Source of the DNA: an uncultured Caryophanales bacterium
GTDB taxonomy: Bacteria; Bacillota_I; Bacilli_A; RFN20; CAG-826
Reading direction: 5' to 3'
DNA length: 29,800 nucleotides
Assembly (NCBI GenBank): GCA_902464635.1
Contig: CABQKC010000022.1
Span: 1-29,800 of the forward strand
Part shown: piece by piece, positions 1-7,810 of the stretch
Numbering within the stretch: the first letter of the stretch is position 1
How the letters are laid out: each line of letters starts with the position of its first letter
Translations under genes and position numbers: made by a program
Notes under the pieces: generated by a model
What the model was told of the DNA's origin: nothing
Seen by the model: the letters and a program-made list of their open reading frames with translations, nothing else
Database searches by the model: none

Positions 1-61
1 TCAAGAAAGGAAGTTATTCTAGTTCCTGTTCCTAAGATGGAATTTAGAATACAAGAAAATC

Positions 62-1054
62 ATGGAGAAGTCACATTCTCAAAAATTTTCGAAAATCCAA
101 GAGATCTTACGACGCTATGGCCTTGCTATAGCGTTCGTAGGGCCTTATCTTTTGTTTTTCATTTTCTTCGGAGTAGTGCCTTTGTTTATGGGTATCATTA
201 TTTCTTTCATGAATTACAACCCATACGACTTAGGTTCTTCTTCTTTTGCTGGCTTTGATAACTATGCCAATTTATTTAAAAGTGATTCTGCTATATCAAG
301 GTTATTTTGGCCAGCTTTTGGCAAGACTTTGCTATTTGATATTATAGCAGTGCCTTGTTTGATAATTGTTCCTTTGGCTTTTGCTATATTAATCAATAAA
401 AAGCCACCTCTATATAAATTATTTAGGGCAATATTATATCTTCCTGCAGTTACTTCAATTACTATCGTAGGTATTATCTTTGGTTCCATCTTTGCTAGCG
501 ATAAATCCGGATTAGTAAATTCTTTGTTTGGGACAAATATAGATTTCTTAGGCAATGAAACTAGTAGATGGATAATCATTTTGTTTGTTTCTATTTGGTG
601 GCAAACCGGACAGAATTTCGTCATATTGTCTGCCGCGCTTAGAGACGTACCTAAATCTTTATATGAAGCTTGCGAAATGGATGGGGGAGGCAAGTTTGAG
701 CAATTCATGAAAGTTACCTTGCCAAATATAAAGGGTTCGTTGCAACTATGCATGTTTACAACTTTGATTGGATACATGGGTTTATATGGCCAACCTTATA
801 CATTGTTTGGAACAACCAATAAACCAACTTTAACAAATCCTCAAACTCCAATGATTTTGATTCAGACATTCATATCTTCAACATCGTTTGCATCAAAAAC
901 AGGTGCCATATCTGCTTTGGCTGTTTTCTTCGGATTATTTGTAATGATATTCTCTCTTATTCAAAAGATTGTCATGAAAGACAGGAAAGGAGGTAATACT
1001 CGTGAAAAGCAATTTAATACGTTCTCCGCTATCCAAGAGCGAAAGACAAACTAG
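62..1054 (+). CDS. Sugar ABC transporter permease (MalF/UgpA type)
   Basis: Inner-membrane permease subunit of a carbohydrate ABC importer. It has an N-terminal transmembrane helix (about residues 20-45) and several further hydrophobic segments. The cytoplasmic EAA loop near residues 202-221 (EACEMDGGGKFEQF then LPNI) is the contact site for the ATPase. At 330 aa it is a little longer than the usual ~300 aa. The start is uncertain: the ATG at 62 has no convincing ribosome site, and an in-frame stop lies at 20-22. An upstream reading frame ends at a TAA at 33-35 and may be the tail of a preceding gene, possibly the substrate-binding protein, which is not in the window. The gene overlaps the second permease by 53 bases and is co-transcribed with it and the ATPase. 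The family is clear; the sugar is not. Confidence 0.9.
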   Translation: MEKSHSQKFSKIQEILRRYGLAIAFVGPYLLFFIFFGVVPLFMGIIISFMNYNPYDLGSSSFAGFDNYANLFKSDSAISRLFWPAFGKTLLFDIIAVPCLIIVPLAFAILINKKPPLYKLFRAILYLPAVTSITIVGIIFGSIFASDKSGLVNSLFGTNIDFLGNETSRWIIILFVSIWWQTGQNFVILSAALRDVPKSLYEACEMDGGGKFEQFMKVTLPNIKGSLQLCMFTTLIGYMGLYGQPYTLFGTTNKPTLTNPQTPMILIQTFISSTSFASKTGAISALAVFFGLFVMIFSLIQKIVMKDRKGGNTREKQFNTFSAIQERKTN

Positions 1055-1976
1055 GAAAGAAAAGATTGTTTCCTTTGTAATTTTGCTTGTCGTTTGTCTT
1101 TTCTGGGTGTTGCCATTTATTTATTTGTTTGGAACTTCCTTGAAAGATGAAACTTCTTTGATGTCTGGGAAGCCTACAATTCTTCCTGAGCCAGGGCATT
1201 GGACTTTTGAACATTATCTTGGATTCTTAAATACATCTAACCATGGTCGTTTGGATAACTTGCCAATCTGGATGATCAATTCTCTTGTGGTTACTTCCTT
1301 AACAGTAATCCTTACCCTTTTAGTAGATACTTTGGCGGCCTATGCCCTTGTATTCTTTAATTTTAAGGGAAAGAATTTAATCCTTGCCATATTGATTGTC
1401 TTCATGACTATTCCAGGTGTCATCGGAACTACTCCTTTGTATTCGATGTTTGTTTCAATTGGAAAAGCAACTGGATTAAGTAGTGTTACCTTATTTAATT
1501 TAAAAAGTGTCGTAAACGGGGTTGAATCGACGGAAAAAATTTACCTTTACCCGTATTTGTGGCTTATTGCTCCAGGGGTAGGGGGAGTATTCAATTTATT
1601 GCTAATGAAGAATTTCTTCGATTCTATTCCTAGGGACATCATTGAAAGTGCGAAAAGCGATGGTGCGAGTGACTTGCTTATATTTAGAAGGATAGTCTTG
1701 CCGTTGGCACGTTCTACTGTCTTATTAATCGTATTATTTACATTTGTTGGGTCTTGGAATGACTTAATGTGGCCTCAACTTATTATAGGTGGCAAGACAT
1801 TGAACATGACTATCAATGTTGCTCTTGTTGCATATACGGGCGGGGTTAATTCCTGGAGCTTGAAAGCTGCCCAATCTGCAGCGGGCATGTTTGCTTTGCT
1901 ACCAATTCTAATAGTCTTCATCATTGTCCAGGATAAGATGATTGATGGACTTGCTAATACAGGGGTAAAAAGATAA
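1002..1976 (+). CDS. Sugar ABC transporter permease (MalG/UgpE type)
   Basis: Second permease of the same importer, pairing with the product of the upstream gene. It shows an N-terminal hydrophobic helix at about residues 24-45 and an EAA loop near residues 215-236 (ESAKSDGASDLLIFRR then LPLA). The start is a GTG at 1002. This is supported by a near-perfect ribosome site, AAAGGAGG at 986-993, eight bases upstream, which makes the first 53 bases overlap the 3' end of the first permease. That overlap implies translational coupling. The ATPase gene follows after 12 bases. The length of 324 aa includes an extra segment after the third helix (around residues 165-185, LKSVVNGVESTEKIYLY) that typical 280-aa family members lack. 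Confidence 0.92.
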   Translation: MKSNLIRSPLSKSERQTRKEKIVSFVILLVVCLFWVLPFIYLFGTSLKDETSLMSGKPTILPEPGHWTFEHYLGFLNTSNHGRLDNLPIWMINSLVVTSLTVILTLLVDTLAAYALVFFNFKGKNLILAILIVFMTIPGVIGTTPLYSMFVSIGKATGLSSVTLFNLKSVVNGVESTEKIYLYPYLWLIAPGVGGVFNLLLMKNFFDSIPRDIIESAKSDGASDLLIFRRIVLPLARSTVLLIVLFTFVGSWNDLMWPQLIIGGKTLNMTINVALVAYTGGVNSWSLKAAQSAAGMFALLPILIVFIIVQDKMIDGLANTGVKR

Positions 1977-1988
1977 AGAGGTTTTATT

Positions 1989-3833
1989 ATGGAAAAAGAA
2001 TGCAAAATAAATGAAACCATAGTTGAAAACGGCGATTTGGAAAGGGCTAAAAAGTCTTTTATCTCCATCCAAAACCTTGAAAAGGTCTATCCAAATGGAG
2101 CCAAGGCGGTATTCAATTTCAATTTGGATATCCAAAGAAATGAATTCATTGTCATTGTTGGCCCTTCTGGTTGTGGTAAGACTACGACTTTAAGGATGAT
2201 TGCGGGTCTAGAAGATATTTCTAGCGGTAGTGTTTATATCAATAATGAATTTGTTAATTATAAGCCTAGCAAAGACCGTAACATTGCCATTGTTTTCCAA
2301 AGCTATGCTCTTTATCCACAGATGTCTGTCTACGATAACATCTCTTTCCCTTTGACTATCAATAAATATAAATTCCCGGTAGTCAGGAAGAAACTCAAGG
2401 GCTTGATAGAAGTACGTAATATACTTACTAGCAAATCTTTTATCGATATAGTTAAGATTATTCACCAAGCTAAAAAAGATGCAATGCAAGGCATGCTAAA
2501 GCCATACGAAGCCTTATCTCAAACTCTTGATATTTCTATAATAGGCGGGGAGATTTTATTTAATTTAGGATTCCCTGGTCATCTAGATCCAGTTTTGAAC
2601 GACAAAGAGAAATGCGAAGAATTACTTTCTTCTTATTTATCTAATATAGATATAGAGATTGCTAAGGAAAAAGAAGACATAGCCAAAAATAACATTATTC
2701 TAAATGACCAATATGAATATCTAGATAAAGATGGCAATGTCGAAACGGTCGATAGGAAAATGGACAAATATGAAATCAGGGAAAGGGTATTTAGCGCCGC
2801 TAAAGTACTTGACCTTGGTCCATATCTAGGACGTCTTCCTAAAGAATTATCTGGTGGCCAAATGCAAAGAGTTGCATTGGGCAGAGCTATTGTTAAAAAC
2901 GTTCCTCTATTCTTGATGGATGAACCTTTGTCTAACCTAGATGCCAAACTTAGGTTAAATATGAGGAGTGAGATTGTTAAGATCCATAACCGTATAAATG
3001 CAACTACAATCTATGTTACCCATGACCAGACAGAAGCTATGACTATGGCAACTAGAATTGTTGTCATGTCAAAAGGATTTGTCCAACAAATAGATACCCC
3101 AAGTGAAATATATAATAATCCTAAGAATTTATTTGTTGCTAAGTTTGTCGGCTCTCCTTCGATAAATGTTTTTGAAGGGACTTATAAACCAAAAGAAAAG
3201 GTAATCAAGATTAGTGATAGTATTGAATTGCCTATTGATGCAAAGTTTGTAAAGGTCCATAAAGATTTCTATACGGATAAATTAAATGAATTTGAACAGG
3301 TATTCTCTACTTTCGATAGCGATTACCATTCTCAAGAATTCATCCTAAAGGTTCTTTCTAGTGTTGGTAATGAAGAATCTAAGACATTTAAGGCCAAACA
3401 CAAAGAATCTTTATTCAGCAAGATTTCTAAATTCATCAACAAAAAGAAAGATGATGAAGTGTATGAAACTCCTGAACAAACTAACAAGAGGTTATTCCAG
3501 GAAAAAATCGATGCTCTTAAAGATGCCGTTAATAATGAACACAAGATTATCTTTGCCATTAGGCCTGAAAGAATGAATGTTGTCTTAAAAGAGCAGAAGA
3601 AAGAATATCCTTCTAATTACTTCGAAATCGAGCCTACTGTCTGCGAACTTCTTGGAAATGAATATATTATCCATTTTGACTTCTTAGGACGTGATATGAC
3701 CGCAAAAGTCGATTCAAAAATCCATGTTGATACAAACTCAAGGCTTATGCTTAGCTTTGATAAGGAAGATTTGCTCTTCTTTGATTCAATAACTGGAGAA
3801 AGAATCTATTACCACGTTGGTAAGTCTAAATAG
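1989..3833 (+). CDS. Sugar ABC transporter ATP-binding protein with two large insertions
   Basis: ATPase of the MalK/UgpC/MsmK type that powers the two permeases. Visible motifs are Walker A GPSGCGKTT (58-66), Q-loop Q104, signature LSGGQ (287-291), Walker B LFLMDEP (307-313) and H-loop His345. The C-terminal TOBE-like region contains AIRPER near residue 523. The protein is 614 aa, against about 370 for ordinary family members. About 130 residues are inserted between the Q-loop and the signature motif (roughly 129-265, charged and helix-prone). Another 80-100 residues lie in the C-terminal regulatory part (roughly 400-515). I recall that sugar ATPases of Mycoplasma are similarly oversized, so this may be a lineage trait. 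A ribosome site AGAGG precedes the ATG. The gene is last in its operon, ahead of a terminator. Confidence 0.9.
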   Translation: MEKECKINETIVENGDLERAKKSFISIQNLEKVYPNGAKAVFNFNLDIQRNEFIVIVGPSGCGKTTTLRMIAGLEDISSGSVYINNEFVNYKPSKDRNIAIVFQSYALYPQMSVYDNISFPLTINKYKFPVVRKKLKGLIEVRNILTSKSFIDIVKIIHQAKKDAMQGMLKPYEALSQTLDISIIGGEILFNLGFPGHLDPVLNDKEKCEELLSSYLSNIDIEIAKEKEDIAKNNIILNDQYEYLDKDGNVETVDRKMDKYEIRERVFSAAKVLDLGPYLGRLPKELSGGQMQRVALGRAIVKNVPLFLMDEPLSNLDAKLRLNMRSEIVKIHNRINATTIYVTHDQTEAMTMATRIVVMSKGFVQQIDTPSEIYNNPKNLFVAKFVGSPSINVFEGTYKPKEKVIKISDSIELPIDAKFVKVHKDFYTDKLNEFEQVFSTFDSDYHSQEFILKVLSSVGNEESKTFKAKHKESLFSKISKFINKKKDDEVYETPEQTNKRLFQEKIDALKDAVNNEHKIIFAIRPERMNVVLKEQKKEYPSNYFEIEPTVCELLGNEYIIHFDFLGRDMTAKVDSKIHVDTNSRLMLSFDKEDLLFFDSITGERIYYHVGKSK

Positions 3834-3846
3834 TTGGTAGCAAAAT

Positions 3847-3876
3847 AAAACGGTTGGTGAGTTGCCAACCGTTTTT
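3847..3876. terminator. Bidirectional Rho-independent terminator
   Basis: Inverted repeat CGGTTGG (3851-3857) / CCAACCG (3865-3871) with a 7-base loop. It is followed by TTTTT on the + strand and preceded by AAAA, which reads as a U-run on the - strand. It sits between the ABC ATPase (+) and the convergent LacI-type gene (-), so it can end both transcripts. Confidence 0.85.
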
Positions 3877-3884
3877 CATATCCT

Positions 3885-4865
3885 TTAATTGATTTTCCTT
3901 TGATGTAAGTGGCAGGGGATCTGAATTATTGCCCTTTCCTTTTTAGGATCATGCAATCTATCTTTTAATAATTCCACTGACTTTTCCGCCAGAAGGTCAT
4001 AATCATAATCGATGGAAGTTATATCAATCATACCTATTAAGTGGGCACAAACGGCATCATAGCCAATAATATGGAACTTTGGATATATTCTTCTAAAGTT
4101 GGGAATCTTTATGTTTAATCCATCTAGAAGTGAATAGGCTATTTCATCGTTAAAACAAAATACCCCGTTATATCCTTTTCTTACCAAATGAGGCAAACTA
4201 TCGACAGCCTCTTCTAACTTTATTGTTTTTACTTCCGCCTTTGGATTGATTTCCATTACGGCTTCTTCAAATAGTTTCTGCCTTCTAATGCAAGGTTCGA
4301 TTTCGTAATCATATACATAAATGAGTTTATTGATGTTATGGTAGTTGAGGAGATAATTGGCCGCTATATTGACCCCAGAACTATTAGATGGTTCAATGAA
4401 ATCAAAATCAGTAGCATCTCTATTGTTTCCTAAACATATGATTGGGATATTATGGAGTTTTGCCACTTCCATGGCATCATCGCTTAATTCGATTAAGGAA
4501 ATTATGGCATCTACTCTTTGTGAGATACATTGCTTTATCAAGTCATAAGTAGAGAAATTATTCATGTTGATAATCGTATAGTCATAACCAGCAAGGAATA
4601 ATGTATTTACTAACTTATTTGATAAAGTAACAAAGAAATAATTCTGGAAGTTACCTGCAACGATAGCTACCAACTTTCTTCCTTCTCTTTTTAAGAATTG
4701 AGATACTGTATTTGGCATATAACCGAGTTCATATGCTTTCTCTCTAATCATTTTTTTGGTGGATTCGGCAATATCATCGCAATCCCTTAAAGCACGTGAA
4801 ACTGTATTAATTGATAAACCAACCTCGTAGGCAATTTCTTTTAATCCAGTCGCTTTATTAGTCAT
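3885..4865 (-). CDS. LacI/GalR-family transcriptional regulator
   Basis: DNA-binding regulator of 326 aa. The N-terminal helix-turn-helix (about residues 6-27, LKEIAYEVGLSINTVSRAL) is followed by the hinge helix, then a periplasmic-binding-protein-like sensor domain (about 65-320). The start ATG has a ribosome site GAAGGT just upstream. It is the last gene of the GH31-esterase-GH3 operon, 41 bases after GH3, and faces the ABC transporter operon. It probably senses a sugar from this pathway and controls its own operon and perhaps the transporter; that role is inferred from position. A palindrome upstream of GH31 at 10271-10283 is a candidate operator. Confidence 0.93.
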   Translation of the reverse strand: MTNKATGLKEIAYEVGLSINTVSRALRDCDDIAESTKKMIREKAYELGYMPNTVSQFLKREGRKLVAIVAGNFQNYFFVTLSNKLVNTLFLAGYDYTIINMNNFSTYDLIKQCISQRVDAIISLIELSDDAMEVAKLHNIPIICLGNNRDATDFDFIEPSNSSGVNIAANYLLNYHNINKLIYVYDYEIEPCIRRQKLFEEAVMEINPKAEVKTIKLEEAVDSLPHLVRKGYNGVFCFNDEIAYSLLDGLNIKIPNFRRIYPKFHIIGYDAVCAHLIGMIDITSIDYDYDLLAEKSVELLKDRLHDPKKERAIIQIPCHLHQRKIN

Positions 4866-4906
4866 AACTAATTACCTTCTTCAATATAAAAATAATATGA
4901 CTCTTA

Positions 4907-6880
4907 TTAATATTCAATCTTCTCTTCTAATTCGATATCTAGACAATTCTTTCCAACCATGATTTTGAAGACTCCGTGGTTAACAGTCCATTTATCATAA
5001 GAAGTGGAGTAATATTGGAATGCATCTTCACCTAATTCGATTCTAAAGTGCTTTGTTTGCTTTGCCTTGATTAAGGCCTTTTCAAATCCCTTTAGTTCAT
5101 ATTTTGGCCTATAGGTAACTCTAGTTAGATCTTCAATGTATACTTCTGCGACTTCTTTGCCATCTATATTTGAAGTATTTGTAACATCGAATTCTACAAT
5201 GACCTTCTTGTCTTCCTTGCTTAATTTCAAATTGTCATATTCAAAATTAGAATAAGAAAGACCATAGCCGAATGGGAATAAGACCGGGGTGTTATCTGTT
5301 ACAAATTGGCGGTACCCGACATTTAGATCCTCTTCATAAACGCAACTTCTAGCATCTTCATAAGCATTTATTGAATCGAAATCTTCTAGTAAAAGAGGGA
5401 ACGTCTCGCTTGTTTTTCCGGAAGGATTGACTTTACCAGATAAAATCTTGGCAATTGATTCATTTCCTTTTTCGCCTGTATAGCTTGCCCAGATGACTGC
5501 ATCTACTTCATCAATCCATTCTCCCATTTCAATAGGAGCCCCTGCATAGATAATAACTACTGTCTTCTTGCTGACTTTGGCAACTTCGTGAATTAAAGAT
5601 ACTTGTTCATTGGAAAGGAGCAAGTTTTGCCTATTATAGCCTTCTGATTGTTCCCAGTTGTCCTGAGAAATGGTTACAATGGAAGTTGTGATATTTTCTT
5701 TTATTGTTTGATTTAGGGTACCTACTAGGTTTCCTACGCAACTAACTGGACCTCTATTGAATTCAAGAGCGTTGGCCCCTTTCGCATTGAAACCTTCTTC
5801 TTTTAAGGCATCTAGTAGTTTTACATATTCATTTAAAGGAGTGACTTCGCTAGAACCCCCTCCATAGACATACCAATTTAAAGGAGCGCCGGAAACTAGT
5901 AATCTTTCTTCCTTTGGGTTTAAAGGCAAGACATTGTTTTCGTTTTTTAATAAGACAATACCTTCGCTAGCGATTTCTCTAGCAATGTCATATCTATCTT
6001 CTATTGATAAAGTCTTTTTCCTTAAAGGCCTTGTATTTTCAGTCTTGAAAGCAAAATCGATAACTCTTTGGGCACAGGTATTTAATTGGTCTAAATCAAT
6101 CTGGCCTTCTTTTATTTTGTTTAGCAAATCATCAAGATGCTCTTTTGAATATGGCATTTCCAAATCTAAACCGGCGTTTAAGGATTTCTCCCTATCCATG
6201 ACGGCTCCCCAGTCAGAGACGATTAGCCCATCAAAACCAAATTCATTTCTTAGGATGTTGTATAATTTTTTGTTTTCGCTCATTCTGCAACCATTGACTA
6301 GGTTATAGGAACACATTACTTCCCATGGCTTTGCTTTAGAGGCAATCTCGAAAGGCTTTAGGTATATTTCTCTTAATGCCCTAGTAGAAACATCCATTGA
6401 TTTGTAGTTTCTAGATGATTCGGTGTTATTGCAACAATAATGTTTTAAGCAAGCCCCAACATTTTCGTTTTGGACTCCTTCGATATAACTTTTAGCTAGT
6501 AAGCCTGCTAGTAATGGATCTTCTGAAAGGTATTCAAAGTTTCTCCCGTTGATAGGCAAACGCTTGATGTTTACCCCAGGCCCTAAAATTACATCGATAT
6601 CTAAATCCATGCAGTCGTTAGCGATGGCTTTACCTAATTTATTTGCTAATTCTAGATTCCAAGTTTGTGATAATACTTCAAAGCAAGGATAGGCAATAGA
6701 AGGAGCGGTATTAGATGTAGCAGAATTTACATCACGAGGATGTCTAACCCCGACTGGACCATCTGACATCATGAAAACAGGAACCTTACCTCCTAAATCT
6801 TCATTGTGCCAAGTGTTTTTCCCAATTACTAATCTGACTTTTTCTTCATTTGTTAATTCTTTAGCAGTAATTTTTTTCAT
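4907..6880 (-). CDS. Glycoside hydrolase family 3 beta-glycosidase
   Basis: Retaining beta-glycosidase of 657 aa, probably beta-glucosidase-like and cytoplasmic (no signal peptide). The N-terminal TIM-barrel domain carries the KH pair (K146-H147) and the nucleophile region LIVSDWGAV with Asp223. A GH3 C-terminal domain follows, then a fibronectin type III-like domain near the end (VEFDVTNTSNIDGKEVAEVYIED). I chose the ATG at 6880 because an AGGAAAC ribosome site lies seven bases before it. A longer in-frame start at 6898 would need TTG and would overlap the upstream esterase. The esterase stop is only 10 bases upstream, so the two are co-translated. The exact substrate cannot be read from sequence. 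Confidence 0.93.
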   Translation of the reverse strand: MKKITAKELTNEEKVRLVIGKNTWHNEDLGGKVPVFMMSDGPVGVRHPRDVNSATSNTAPSIAYPCFEVLSQTWNLELANKLGKAIANDCMDLDIDVILGPGVNIKRLPINGRNFEYLSEDPLLAGLLAKSYIEGVQNENVGACLKHYCCNNTESSRNYKSMDVSTRALREIYLKPFEIASKAKPWEVMCSYNLVNGCRMSENKKLYNILRNEFGFDGLIVSDWGAVMDREKSLNAGLDLEMPYSKEHLDDLLNKIKEGQIDLDQLNTCAQRVIDFAFKTENTRPLRKKTLSIEDRYDIAREIASEGIVLLKNENNVLPLNPKEERLLVSGAPLNWYVYGGGSSEVTPLNEYVKLLDALKEEGFNAKGANALEFNRGPVSCVGNLVGTLNQTIKENITTSIVTISQDNWEQSEGYNRQNLLLSNEQVSLIHEVAKVSKKTVVIIYAGAPIEMGEWIDEVDAVIWASYTGEKGNESIAKILSGKVNPSGKTSETFPLLLEDFDSINAYEDARSCVYEEDLNVGYRQFVTDNTPVLFPFGYGLSYSNFEYDNLKLSKEDKKVIVEFDVTNTSNIDGKEVAEVYIEDLTRVTYRPKYELKGFEKALIKAKQTKHFRIELGEDAFQYYSTSYDKWTVNHGVFKIMVGKNCLDIELEEKIEY

Positions 6881-6890
6881 TTTTGTTTCC

Positions 6891-7715
6891 TCATGCAATT
6901 TTCTTTATGAAATTAATGGCCAAATCAATCCAAGAAGCTATATAGGACAATGTATTAGTCAAATATTCATCTTTTGGATTAACAATTTCGTTTGCTAAGC
7001 TAGCCCCGTGCTCTCCAATTGGATAATAATGTAATTCGAACTTGACCTTATGTTTCTTTAAAGCTAGCGCTAGGCCTAATGTGTTCATGCTATCTACACA
7101 AGTATCGGCATCTGTAGTCCAAATAAATGTAGTAGGGTAATCAGGTGTTACTTGCTTTTCTATGGAATAATAGTCTTTTAGATCTGGTCTATTGTTTAAT
7201 AATTGGTCTCTAGTTGAACCATTTGTAGGTTCATACATTGTGATAACTGGATAAGAAAGTATTAAGCCGTTTACCTTAATGTCTTCTAGTTTTACTTTTA
7301 AGTAGTCGGCATAATCTTGTTTTTTACAAAAAGCGCCTAATGAAGCTGCAAAATGTCCTCCAGCCGAGAATCCTGTAACGATGATATGGTTAGGGTCGAC
7401 ATGGAATTCATCCTTATGTTTTCTTATATAGCTAAGTGCTGCGAACCCTTCAATCATTGGATAGGGGTAGTCATAAGGACCTAAATTGTATTCTAATAGG
7501 AAGCAAGCTAAATCTTCACTGAGGAATTTTAAGACAACAGGTTCAGCTTCTCTTTCTGAAACAAAACAATAAGCTCCACCTGGTATTGTTAAAACACATT
7601 TCCTAATTCTATTTTTGCTAAATTCATCAAAATTAGAAGGACAATAGCAATGTAGTTTTACATCCTTTTTTAGCATCGGGTATTCATCTTTTAGATTTAC
7701 TGTTTTATAAATCAT
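6891..7715 (-). CDS. Alpha/beta-hydrolase esterase (acetyl esterase / BD-FAE-like)
   Basis: Small serine esterase of 274 aa. The oxyanion-hole motif PGGAYC is near residue 45, the nucleophile elbow GFSAGGH near residues 120-126, an acidic stretch (TTDADTCVD) near residue 205, and the C-terminal His in GEHGAS. It resembles intracellular acetyl-xylan or sugar-acetyl esterases. No signal peptide is seen. It lies between GH31 and GH3 in one operon, 10 bases before GH3, which suggests it removes acetyl groups from imported oligosaccharides; this is inference from context. A 95-base gap separates it from GH31. Confidence 0.85.
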   Translation of the reverse strand: MIYKTVNLKDEYPMLKKDVKLHCYCPSNFDEFSKNRIRKCVLTIPGGAYCFVSEREAEPVVLKFLSEDLACFLLEYNLGPYDYPYPMIEGFAALSYIRKHKDEFHVDPNHIIVTGFSAGGHFAASLGAFCKKQDYADYLKVKLEDIKVNGLILSYPVITMYEPTNGSTRDQLLNNRPDLKDYYSIEKQVTPDYPTTFIWTTDADTCVDSMNTLGLALALKKHKVKFELHYYPIGEHGASLANEIVNPKDEYLTNTLSYIASWIDLAINFIKKIA

Positions 7716-7810
7716 GGGTTTTAGACCTCTTTTTCTTATCCTTATTATAATAATTAGAAATGAGCAATTGAATTATTCTTAGATGTTAAAAATAACAATT
7801 TACCACTTTT
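7716..7810 (-). promoter_or_regulatory. Possible internal promoter between GH31 and the esterase
   Basis: Reading the - strand, the 95-base gap contains TTCAAT, a 17-base spacer and a consensus TATAAT, about 30 bases before the esterase start. The -10 box is exact but the -35 box is weak. It could give the last three genes of the operon separate expression. Confidence 0.4.

Noticed and set aside
62..258. A 73-aa frame overlapping the first permease start.
   Set aside because: It is a shadow: the permease frame shows membrane helices and the EAA loop, while this frame has no family resemblance.
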